Source: Bonia amplexicaulis (lineage: Eukaryota; Streptophyta; Magnoliopsida; Poales; Poaceae). From it: a stretch of 64,000 bases of DNA. The stretch spans positions 21,135,655 through 21,199,654 of the forward strand of contig CM070747.1 in NCBI GenBank assembly GCA_036346245.1, written 5' to 3'. A program made the position numbers and the translations under genes. Below the pieces are notes generated by a model. It saw only the letters and a program-made list of their open reading frames with translations, was not told where the DNA came from and did no database searches. The stretch's first letter is position 1. Each line of letters starts with the position of its first letter. Positions 54,655 to 64,000 of the stretch are shown piece by piece.

Positions 54655-57400
54655 TCACTTGCTCTCCACGTCGTATAGTTCCGATCTGAAACAACATTAA
54701 AAGATAAACAACATAAGCACGTCCAGTTAAAATCTCTGTGTATTACGCTAACATAGACCTTTACTACTATTACGATAGAGTAGCCTTAGCTTATCCTCAT
54801 GAAGAAAGTGTTATCTGTAAACATCGTGCATCGGGACAAACCAAATTCAGAAAATATGGCAATGGCATCAAACAAGTTCAATAAGAAAATGCTTTGCATT
54901 GCCATCAGGAATGACATGTCCACTGAAAGCGGCCACCAAATCCATAATGATATATTTGGAAACTATAGTGGTTCAGCAACAAAAGCACTAGCAGACATCA
55001 AGAATTGGATTCGTGCACGATCAAATGATCCAGTACAGCAGATGTAATTACCATCACCAGAAATGCAGACCAGTTTGCACAAGCAAGAACCACAAGAAGG
55101 CTGGGGGCGCCTTTTTCAAACAGGAACATGTCCAAGATTGTTTTCTTAGAACCATGTCCAAGATTGTACCTTAGGCCATTATTCCTTTCTTTCATATGTA
55201 TTGTGCAACAAGGACTCTGGCCCAAAATTAGCGTTATCTAACTATATATGGAGCATTTCATAAGAGTTCCTGTCACTAGTTTTATGCACACATTTCAACA
55301 GTTAGATCACTCATATTATATAATATATTCATTTGCATCTAAAGTCATAAAAAACAACAGGTGCCTCAATACGGAGATGACAATTGGACTCTCATTTGAT
55401 GCATACTAACCCATGTCTTAACATTTCCGGATGTGAATACAGCTCTTTGCGGTAACACACTAAGACTGAACTTCATACAGGACGTGATACATACAAACAT
55501 TTCAAGTATTGCAGTGGCACAATGTGGATAAATCCTAGATTAAATCACCTCGAAGACATCAAATCTCGACCTATAGACCTAATCTTTCAAGCACGCTAGA
55601 AACGACTTTATTTCACTTCAAGTGTAATAAGAGCTCTCGTGTACTACCAGTTCCCATGCACTGCTGATTCACATCGAAACATCAGTTAAATGGATCAACA
55701 TAAGATCAATCATGACTGGAAATTTCTTTTGAGAAGTATGGTTGGGAAATTTTCATCATAAGAATACAGAGTTTTATGCTTAAACAAGATAAGCACAGCC
55801 TTACAATTGAGGTCAACAGATAACATAGATATGCCTTGTTCCATAGTTCTTTGTTTCTACATTATGCGTCCAGGTGTTCATATAACAGTGCCATAAGCAG
55901 ATCAAACACACGTGGCGACCATTCTTTCAGTTTAAGCAGCTTAGGAAATCATCCGCAGATTGGTATGGTTTACATTAAGGGCATCTGTAGTGTATGAAAA
56001 TAAGGGGTCATAAGCCACCTTAAGGTCGACTTTATACATTACAGGGTTGATCTTAAGCAGGTCATAAGCAAAAAAGGTTTAAGGACGGTCCTTAAGCTAA
56101 AGACCTGGCCACAAGCATTAAAATACAATTTTCTTTTAATCCTGTTGTTCTCTCTCCCCTTACCAGCCAACTACCAATAACCACAAGCATTAAAATACAA
56201 TTTTTTTACTGCCGAATGGGACCCTTGTTACAGCCGAGCGGTGACCTCATACATAACAAGTCGACCTTAACAATTAGGTGGGGCCCACCTTAAGACCTAT
56301 TGTGATCTTATACACTCCTGATGCCCTAAAAGCTATGTATGGGCATAAAAAAATCATGACCTTTAATACCTCATGACCATCAGCCATGAATCTTAGCATA
56401 AACCTCAATCACTAAGACGGTTAGGAAAAACCAAAACAAAATAAGATTATCACCATAGTCTGAAATATACCAAGATTGTCAAGTTCATATTCTATTACAG
56501 AATTCATGTTTCATGTGCATTGTGCTTAATCGGTAATGGCTGATTCCCCAATTCATCCAATCACATCCCTTTTAGTTGTACTCAAAGCTCCTAAAAATTT
56601 GTACCATGTACCACATATTTTCTCAATATTTTCTATAACCATGATAACAGCACTAGAAGTACTTTCTCTGCAGTGATGATAACGACAGTTTCTTGACGAC
56701 CACTAGCCAATCTGAAATCAAAATACGATATAACTGGCAGATGCGTGCAGCATTTTTCTATTGAAGAAAACAGAGAACAGCACATTGCATAACTATCATA
56801 ACCAAAAAAAGAAACAGATATATCTGTCCTTCACGTATAGTACACGTGCTCGAACGTTCTAATAGCTTCCATATCATATTCTCACGAAATTGCAGCCTGG
56901 CGTAGTAGCATCACCGATACCGACAAGGCACGATCACGTCAAACCATCTTTACGCGGTAATCAGAATGATGGTGCGTATCCGAAAAGGGGCGCGTATGTA
57001 AAGACATACATGAGGTAGGTGCCGTGGGCGAATGCGCCGGCGAGGACGCCGTAGAAGAGGCGGTCCCTCCACACCGGGTTGTTCCGCAGCCCGATCCTGA
57101 CTGCCCACACGGATCAACGGAACAGCCAAAACCCTAATCAGCTACACGATTCGAACAAGACAGGGATTTTTTTTTTGCGGGGAGGGATGGTCGGCACGTA
57201 CTGAGGGGGAGGACAGGAGCGTAGATGAGGGGGAGCAGCATCAGCAATGGCGGCTTCCTCTGCTGCAGCTGCGGCGGCGGGCGCCTCGCCGCCGGATCTC
57301 TGCCTCGAGACAAGAGATACATGAGAAGCGGAGTAGAGGTGGTGATCGAGAGATCGGGAAGGGAGGCTTACTCGAATTGGGAGGAGGAGGAGGACGCCAT
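54655..57400 (-). CDS. Small conserved membrane protein (82 residues), four exons
   Basis: Exons on the minus strand: 57400-57372 (29 bases), 57299-57202 (98), 57100-57010 (91) and 54685-54655 (31). All junctions are GT-AG and the reading phases match exactly, giving 249 bases. The protein begins MASSSSSQFEDPAARRPP. It has a hydrophobic segment (LLMLLPLIYAPVLPLIRIGL, about 28-47), a charged loop LRNNPVWRDR and a second hydrophobic stretch (LFYGVLAGAFAHGTYLI, about 57-73), then the tail SELYDVESK. This suggests a two-pass small membrane protein. I do not recognise a named family. The last 31-base exon is separated by a 2.3-kb intron that holds a Tourist-like MITE. Exon 2's acceptor (GGCAG at 57300) was chosen because it alone keeps the hydrophobic frame. 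Confidence 0.75.
55979..56326. mobile_element. Tourist-like (PIF/Harbinger) MITE in intron 3
   Basis: 348 bp with inverted ends GGGCATCTGTAGTGTAT and, from the right, GGGCATCAGGAGTGTAT. It is flanked by TAA at 55976-55978 and 56327-56329, the Tourist target duplication. An internal phrase CCACAAGCATTAAAATACAA occurs twice (about 56110 and 56181). Non-coding. Confidence 0.85.
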
Positions 57401-58264
57401 GTCGAATCGAATCGAAGGTTTTGTTTTTGCTTCCTCTGCTCTGCGCAGCGCTGCTGGTTTTGGAATTTGGAGTAGGTTTGGGTCCGTGGTTTCTACTGGC
57501 GTCTAAGCCGGTACCCGCGCCATAGCACCATCGCTTACGTAAAATCGCTTTTCCGCCTTCAGTGCATCGTTACATGTCTCTGGAAAGGCCCTCGTGTAGC
57601 TGTTACCGGTTCAGTGGGCCAATCCAAATGTTGGTATATTCCTGGGCTGGGCTTTGCAGGGCCAGCTCACCTCAGCCCACCTCTTCACCTCACTCATTCT
57701 CTTCTCTTTCCTCTCGAAAAAAACTCATTCTTTTTTGCCAGTAAATTGCACCAAAGCTACATAAACTTGCGACTTGTGATAAGCTAGGCCAATGAACTAC
57801 AAAACCATGTGTTGAAGTTAATAAATTTGTTAAACCGAGCAAGAGAGATCTAAATATGGTTTTGATTGGCTATTTGCCTAACAAGGTATCCATGTGGACA
57901 GTAATAAAGGAGAAATAGAGGGAGAGACGAGCAATTTCCACCAGAGTGACATCGCAATTTCCACCAGAGTGACATCAATATCTGGTCCCACGATTTTTTT
58001 TAAAAATCTTGTCCCTTGCTATGTGTCGGTCATGTCAACTAAAGAAACTACTTCTTAGACCCGTACATTTTGATTTGAGTTTTTGGCTTCTAACTTATTT
58101 TTTACTATTTTTAAATTTTATTTTTTTTTGATTTTTTAGCTTCTTTAAGTTTTTTTGTCGGTTCTTTTTTTTCATATTCGTTTGTGTTGTTTGTGATGGA
58201 CTAACATGTTTTTCTATTTTTAAATTTTAGTTACGTCAAATAAGCCACCATCAACTACAGTATG
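57401..58264. other. Promoter side of the 82-residue gene and intergenic DNA
   Basis: 57401-57560 is the likely promoter and leader of the minus-strand gene. 57940-57985 contains a 23-bp perfect tandem duplication (GCAATTTCCACCAGAGTGAC...). The rest is AT-rich with no coding region. Confidence 0.45.
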
Positions 58265-58505
58265 GGTCTGTTCTTTTCGGCTGTAGCTTATGGCTTTTGG
58301 CTGAAATTTTTGAATTTTGGCTATTTACGGTACAGATTACAGAGAGACAGATGCTCACTTGCGATTGTGGTTGGTACAAATGTTGGGTTTTTAACGTGCA
58401 GATCGTTTAACTTGTAGACCCCATCTTGAGAAAATACCCCGTTTAAAAGTTAGGTACTGTAGCAGAAGCCAAAAGCTGATTTTAAAAGCTCAAAAGAACA
58501 GTCCC
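58265..58505. mobile_element. MITE of the GGGnCTGTTCTTTT family, copy 3
   Basis: The ends are GGGTCTGTTCTTTTCGGC and, inverted from the right, GGGACTGTTCTTTTGAGC. About 241 bp, with TAT on both sides as a possible 3-bp target duplication. It is the best-preserved copy and serves as reference for the copies at 24487, 53757 and 58643. Confidence 0.75.
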
Positions 58506-58642
58506 TATAATTTCAGCCAGCTATAGTAAAATTTCAGCTATAAACCATCTTATTTCAGCCCAACTGAACGGCACCTAAATCTATCTCGCTGGGCTTAACA
58601 AGTTCCTTACTATAGATACACTATTTCATTATTCATTGACCT

Positions 58643-58893
58643 AGGTCTATTTATATTGATTTTTACTATAGCTTTTAGTTTTAGTTTATAAATAGTAATA
58701 GTTTATAGAGAGCTTTATGAAGATAGAGAGAAACTTATGTGTAGTTTTGACCGATATAAATGAAGTTACTATAATGTGTACTACAATCTATTAGTAGACT
58801 TTGTCTTGAAATGACACCGTTTAAAAACTAGAAATGTCAAAAATATATTTATCGTAAAAACAGTTTTTAGAAGAAAATATAAACAGTGCCCTA
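58643..58893. mobile_element. MITE of the GGGnCTGTTCTTTT family, copy 4 (diverged)
   Basis: The left end is GGTCTATTTATATTG and the right end, inverted, GGGCACTGTTTATATTTTC. Shared internal words are TAGTAGACTTTGTCTTGAAA, ACACCGTTTAAAAACTAG and TTATGTGTAG. Same orientation as copy 3, 140 bp away. Confidence 0.55.
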
Positions 58894-58912
58894 GATACAC
58901 CATCGTAACGCC

Positions 58913-61900
58913 TGTTTAGAGGGCGCGACGGATCTGACAATCGCAACTATTCACGCATGAACAGTTATGGAGTGTCACGCAAGAGTATACCATTGCATGC
59001 TTACAACAAAAGTCCAGCATATATTTTACATAAGGATTAACATCCAGTTTTTGACAGCGGGGCGTGCAAGCCCAAATTATATTTACATCACAAAAGCTCC
59101 AAGATCCGCTTGAGCGCGGCGAAGACCTAAAGCCACGGATCCTCGTCGAAGAAGAGTCCCTCGGGGACTTCCTCAACGGGGAGACCTTCACCTTCGTCTT
59201 GATCCTCTAAAGAGAGGGTTTAGCAAGCCGTGAGCCAACAACCAGCTCAGCAAATCATAAAGGAACCCTACTTTACTATTTGAACGGATAATCAAAGGAA
59301 CGGAATATACTTGGTTTATTATCTTTGAGTGGATGCGGTTTGTTTGCAAACCTTTTGTAAAACTTTCGATAAACTCCACTTCTTAATCAACAGGGGTTTT
59401 CATGAAGAGTTAATTAATCATCTACTCAGATTAAAACATTTACAAAACTACTCAGGCTTTCTTGATGGGGTCACCAAGTGACACTGACTCCATTAACCAA
59501 GGGAGCACACAGATTCGAATACCATTTATTTGACTCTGCGAGTTTGCTCAACTTTACCCACACGATCCCTTAACTCCGCGACGAGTTAAGAAAGCCGGTC
59601 TGTTCTTTGCTCAATTCTTTATATAGGCTCTACCCGGTAGAATTCACTCTGTGCGGCACATGAAGCTTCCGTCCGCCGAGTGAACCCCACTGGTTATTAG
59701 GTATCCATGAGACGGCATACCTAATCTACTTCCCAACCTCCAGACTTCTCAACACCTATAGAGTTTCAATCGAGTTGAGCAGTTACTAGACTAGTGTTGA
59801 CGAGTCAACTCCTGTGGTTGAGCGAGCACTGTGACATTTGCTCAGCGAAAGGGGGTTTAGTCCTTATATTTTCACATGGCCCGCAACCTCTCCAGGTCCG
59901 CGACCACAACCTAGGGCAAGCGGTGGGCGTCGACCAACTCGCGGTTTTCCACAACACTCTTACCCTAACTTCAGCCTTAGGGTAGGAAATGGGCGAAGAT
60001 TGACTCGCAGCTCTTCCCCTAACATCCCTACCCTACCTCGTGCACACCGGCACTCTCCGCTCTAGGGCACGGTGTCCCACACCACCCTGCCCTAAAGTCG
60101 GGTTTTGCAAATTCTATCGGCCCGCAGCCACGACCTTATCAGGGTAAAACTTTGCATGATGATAGTAACCTATAGTTATCTAGATTATCAAATAAGTAAA
60201 TCTAGGGTTACAAAGGCATGGCTACGAGTCGAACATTGCATTTATCGGTGGTAGGATTTATCTACATAACATGTCTTTCTAAACTCTTTGTTTTACTTTA
60301 AACTAGCATTTCACAACTAACATAATGCAAATAGCATAATAACATAAATTAAAGGCATGAGGTTCAACATGATCAAAGGTTTTGCGACTTGCCGTGGACT
60401 TGGACGACCTCGGCGATCTCTAACGTAGAAACTCTGGGATCCGGGGACTGCACCTGAGCTTCCGGGATCTCCAACACTAGCGCAAACACATAAAATAATT
60501 AAATCCAGCTCGAGACTAATCAACCAAGGAAAAATAATCTATTAAAAGAAAGAAAAAGAAATAAAATGCATAAAATAACCAATTGGTGAGTTTTTAGAAT
60601 TTTTTTGGGATGAATTTGGGAAAAAAGAAAGTCACCACTGGGTTCAGGATATTATTTGGAGCAAAGTGGTGAAATTTGGGAATTTTTGGGATTTTCTGTG
60701 ATTTTCTAGGATTTATTTGGGTTTCGGATTTTGGAAATTGATAAATCCACGGAAAATCGGTGAGCAGATCTTGGGCGGCCCACCATAGCAATCTTGACGG
60801 CTCAGCATCAGGCGCTGCACATGTGGCCAAGGCAGTGTGACCCATCTTGTGTGGCCATGCCCACTGAGCGGCGCTCCTCCCGGCGGATGCCCGACGCGTG
60901 GCCGGCGTCCGGTGGGGATGGGCGGGGTCGGGCGGTCCGGATCTGCGGGGTTATGAAGATCGGACGGCTGAGAATAGAGGTGGGCGGGCGAAGCGGTAGG
61001 GGAAGATCGGACGGATGAGATGAGGTCCGTTCAAGAAGATCGGACGGCGGCGGATGCGACCATCAAACACACAATTTAAAGGATAACGGTTGGAGGGGCG
61101 GTGGCGATGCGACCACGTCGGTCGTCGTCTACCTCGACGGCAGGAGAGGGACGAGAAAGGGAGGTTTGGCTCCCGGCGAGGAGGGCACTACTGGGTAGGT
61201 CTCGGCGTGGGAACCCATTTCGACCTTTGGGTGGCCGGAGAACCAACAGGAGGCGGAGGCGAAGGGAGAATCGGCTTCCGGCGGTGGAGGAGGGTCTCTG
61301 GCGGCGATCAAGCCAAATCGGCGGTGGGTTTATGATCAGTGGGTCCTGGGGCTCACGTTGGTGGTGGTGGCCGAAGCTCGGGGCCCTCCTGGTGAGCTGG
61401 CCACGGAGAGGGTGGTTCGGCCGGCGGTGAGCTTCGGTGCTGAAGCTCCACAGGCGATCACCTGGTCAGGGGAGTGCACCAAAGTGATTAGGGAGTAGTG
61501 AGGATGCTCTGGGAGCAAAGGATCGGAAAATGAGGGAGAGGGGAAAGAGATCAGCTCACGGGGTCGCCGGCCAGGAGAGTCGACAGCGGGCTGGAGCCGA
61601 TGGGAGCCCAATCGGTGCTCGGGAGGTTCACAGGAGTGGTGGGAGGAGAATGGGGTGGTCGGGAGCTCGGGAAGCAAAGGAGGAGTGGGGGGGGCGGTGA
61701 GGGGTTTTATACCCACGGAGGAGAGAGCCATGGAGGAGAAGGCTCGGGCGCGTGGAGTCAACCGGAGTGGGCGGGAGCCGGTGGGGGTCTTCCAGCGCGG
61801 TGGGCGTTCACCGGCTCCATGAGCGAGTAAAGCGGCGGGAGCGGGCGCGAGCTGGTTAAGCGCTTGGCGCGGGGGTGGGTTGTCCGAAGGGGTTAAGGCG

Positions 61901-62164
61901 GTGCGGGCGGGCGCGTCGCATCTGCGAGGAGAAGGCGGGGAGGCGAAGGCGCCACGGGAGGGGAGCGGGCGGCGCGGAGGGGAAAGCGGGAAGAGGGGCG
62001 GCGTCGCGGAGGGGAGGCGGAAAGGAGCGGGCGCCAACGAGGAGGGGAGGCGGAGCGGCCCGAAAAGGAAAGCGCATTTCCGGGGGAGTTTCCGAATTGG
62101 GAAAGTTTTCAAAAATTCACCAAAAATCCAGGAAAAATTTGGTTTGAAATTTTGGGGTCTTTCA
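58913..62164 (-). repeat. 3' LTR of the gypsy element
   Basis: In element orientation the LTR begins TGAAAGACCCCAAAATTTC at 62164. It has a GC-rich, proline-coding part (62110-60780) and then AT-rich DNA, ending near ...CCTCTAAACA at 58913. The left (3') boundary is uncertain by a few tens of bases. Long frames in its GC-rich part (up to 258 residues) have no recognised domain. Confidence 0.75.
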
Positions 62165-62182
62165 ACCTACCCCCTTAAAAGA
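62165..62182 (-). other. Polypurine tract of the gypsy element
   Basis: In element orientation TTCTTTTAAGGGGGTAGGT directly precedes the LTR start, as expected for the plus-strand primer. Confidence 0.8.
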
Positions 62183-62197
62183 ATCTCGACCACGAGA

Positions 62198-64000
62198 TTA
62201 ACTTGGTCCAGGGAGTAAGTTGGAAAAATTTTGCTGCAAATCCGATTCTCTTTCCCAAGTGGCCTCGTCTGGCGTGTGATTCCTCTATTGCACTCTGCAA
62301 AATCTGACATTCTTGTTTCAGAGTTGCCTTTCTGACGTTTCAAGTATTTGCAAAGGCTCTTCAGGGTAAGTCCAGTCATCTTGCAACTCAACGTCTGATA
62401 ATGACACTTCATCTGTGGGCTGGCATAGACATTTTCGGAGTTGAGATATGTGGAACACGTTGTGGATTCTTGATAAATTGGGCGGTAGCTGCACTTGGTA
62501 AGCTACCTCCCCAATTCTTCCCATGATTTGGAACGGTCCGACGTATCTCAGAGCCAGCTTGCCTTTGACTTGAAATCTTTTGACGATTTTGAAAGGAGTG
62601 ACTTTGATGTACACGAAATCTCCGATTTCAAAGCTTAAGTCCTTTCTGCGGTTGTTTGCATAGCTCTTTTGTCGGTCCTGGGCAATCTTGAGTCTGTCTC
62701 TGATGATTTTGACATGTGCCTCGGCATCTTGGGCAATTTGGGGTCCAATGAGTTGTCGTTCCCCTGTTTCTGACCAATTCAGAGGTGTCCTGCATTTTCT
62801 GCCACATAAAGCTTCAAACGGAGCCATTTGAATGCTAGCTTGATAACTGTTGTTGTAGAAAAATTGAGCGAATGGCAGGCAAGTGTTCCATGCTGCTCCA
62901 TACACGATTGCACAGGCTCTTAGCATATCTTCCAAAATTTGATTCGTTCTTTCTGTCTGCCCATCTGTCTGTGGGTGGTATGCTGAGCTGAAGTTGAGGT
63001 CGGTGCCCATTGCTTCATGTAGCTTTTCCCAGAACTTGGACGTGAACTGTGCTCCTCTATCGGACACAATCTTTTTGGGTACTCCATGAAGTGTCACAAT
63101 TCGTGTCAAATATAGTTCGGCAAGTTTATCCTTCCTATAGGTTTGCTTGATCGGGAGGAAGTGAGCCACCTTGGTCAGTCTGTCAACTATGACCCAGATA
63201 GCATCATATCCTTCACGAGTTTTGGGAAGTACAGTAATGAAGTCCATGCCGATACTATCCCATTTCCATTCGGAAATCGGTAAAGGTTGTAACAACCCTG
63301 ATGGTTTTTGGTGGTCAATCTTGATTTGCTGGCAAACATCACATTTGGCTACATATTCTGCCACTTCTTTCCTCATCTGATTCCACCAATACATTTTCTT
63401 TAGGTCTTGATACATCTTGGTGCCTCCTGGATGGATTGAGAATTGAGAAGAGTGAGCCTCGGCTAGGATTAACTCTCTCAACTCTTTCTTGTTGGGTATG
63501 CAATAGCGACCACGGAAAGTAAGGATTCCATGTTCGTCTATTGCATAATCGGATGAATCTTCTTCTAAAGTTCTCTTTTTCAGTTTTTGAATCTCTTCAT
63601 CTTCATCTTGGGCTGCCTTAATCTGATCTATCAGTAACGGGTGGAGTTCCAAAGCCGCCATACTGCCTTGTTTGGTGATCACCAAATTCAGTCACAGTAT
63701 ATCTTTCTGCAACTTTGGCGGATATTCTGTGGTATCTGGTCTGCCTTGTCAAACCCTTCGACTAAGGGCATCGGCAACCACGTTGGCCTTGTCTGGATGA
63801 TATTGAAGATCAACATCATAATCTTTAATCAGTTCTAGCCATCTTCGTTGTCTCATGTTCAACTCTGGCTGTGTGAAGAGGTACTTCAAGCTCTTGTGAT
63901 CTGAGAATATCTCACAACGATTTCCTAGCAGGTAGTGCCTCCAAATTTTGAGTGCATGCACCACGGCGGCTAGTTCTAAATCATGTGTGGGATAATTTTC
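62198..64000 (-). pseudogene. Gypsy polyprotein C-terminal half with premature stops
   Basis: From the window edge inward: RNase H end (SDHKSLKYLFTQPELNMRQR, VADALSRR; to about 63749), two in-frame stops in the linker, then a 455-residue frame (63685-62318). This carries the H2C2 zinc region (HSSQFSIHPGGTKMY, CDVCQQIK) and an integrase core with its acidic residues in GMDFITVLP, VSDRGAQFTSKFWE and the Glu of DGQTERTNQ. The tail GDFVYIKVTPFKI, VGPFQIMGRIGEVAYQ and IHNVFHISQLRK leads into a chromodomain-like tail crossed by TGA (62320-62318) and TAG (62287-62285). The normal stop is at 62198. The enzyme half is intact; the whole polyprotein is not. Confidence 0.9.

Larger units (their letters stand above)
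58913..64000 (-). mobile_element. Gypsy chromovirus retrotransposon, 3' half
   Basis: On the minus strand, the polyprotein end (RNase H, integrase, chromodomain-like tail) is followed by a purine tract and a 3.25-kb LTR starting TGAAAGACCCC. The element continues past the right edge of the window, so gag, protease, most of RT and the 5' LTR are out of view. The very long LTR and chromodomain-like tail fit Tekay/RIRE3/RIRE8-type elements of grasses. Confidence 0.9.

Noticed and set aside
61336..62112. 258-residue proline-rich minus-strand open frame
   Set aside because: It lies inside the GC-rich part of the gypsy 3' LTR. It has no domain and the opposite strand is equally open, so GC content explains it.

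Overview
The window is nuclear DNA of a grass, most like Oryza. The reasons are GC-rich 5' exons with short introns, Stowaway- and Tourist-type MITEs, CACTA, MULE and Helitron elements, and very large (about 3 kb) gypsy LTRs. I assign it by gene structure and element style only; no search was possible. About four fifths of the window is transposon-derived. Only four host genes can be supported, plus a few captured or decayed gene fragments.

Layout. 1-3863: antisense tip of an LTR, then a large gypsy-type LTR fragment. 3864-9452: low-complexity intergenic DNA with a WAT1-like exon fragment and a 2.6-kb solo LTR (5885-8489, target duplication CATGC). 9369-13333: a COA6-like gene (minus strand, CX9C/CX10C) whose last exon is split by a young Copia element (9453-12923, target duplication GGCCC, LTRs 98.8% identical, reverse transcriptase deleted). 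13334-14080: divergent promoter region. 14105-19656: a complete BOR4-type boron transporter gene (13 coding exons, 676 residues). 20211-26211: a Stowaway MITE and three short related Helitrons. 26212-33350: a MULE transposase remnant with its core deleted, a GRF zinc-finger fragment and two minisatellites. 33357-35930: two inverted, 5'-truncated LTRs. 36082-44769: one structurally complete but decayed CACTA transposon (TIR CACTGCTACAGA, target duplication CAC) with TNPD-like and TNPA/Ulp1-like pseudogenes. 46363-51459: an old Copia element lacking protease and integrase. 51985-52350: an intact 121-residue gene of unknown function, probably plastid-targeted. 54655-57400: a four-exon minus-strand gene for an 82-residue membrane protein, with a Tourist-like MITE in its long intron. 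58913-64000: the 3' half of a gypsy chromovirus on the minus strand (RNase H, integrase, chromodomain, 3.25-kb LTR), with several premature stops.

The host genes do not form a pathway. Boron transport (BOR) and cytochrome oxidase assembly (COA6-like) are divergent neighbours that may share a promoter interval. The most interesting biology is the interplay of elements and genes. The Copia insertion replaces the C-terminal tail of the COA6-like protein but leaves both cysteine motifs intact, because the inserted LTR supplies a stop codon seven codons after the junction. The BOR gene has a possible upstream ORF. The CACTA element carries its palindromic terminal motif in internal clusters as well as at its ends.
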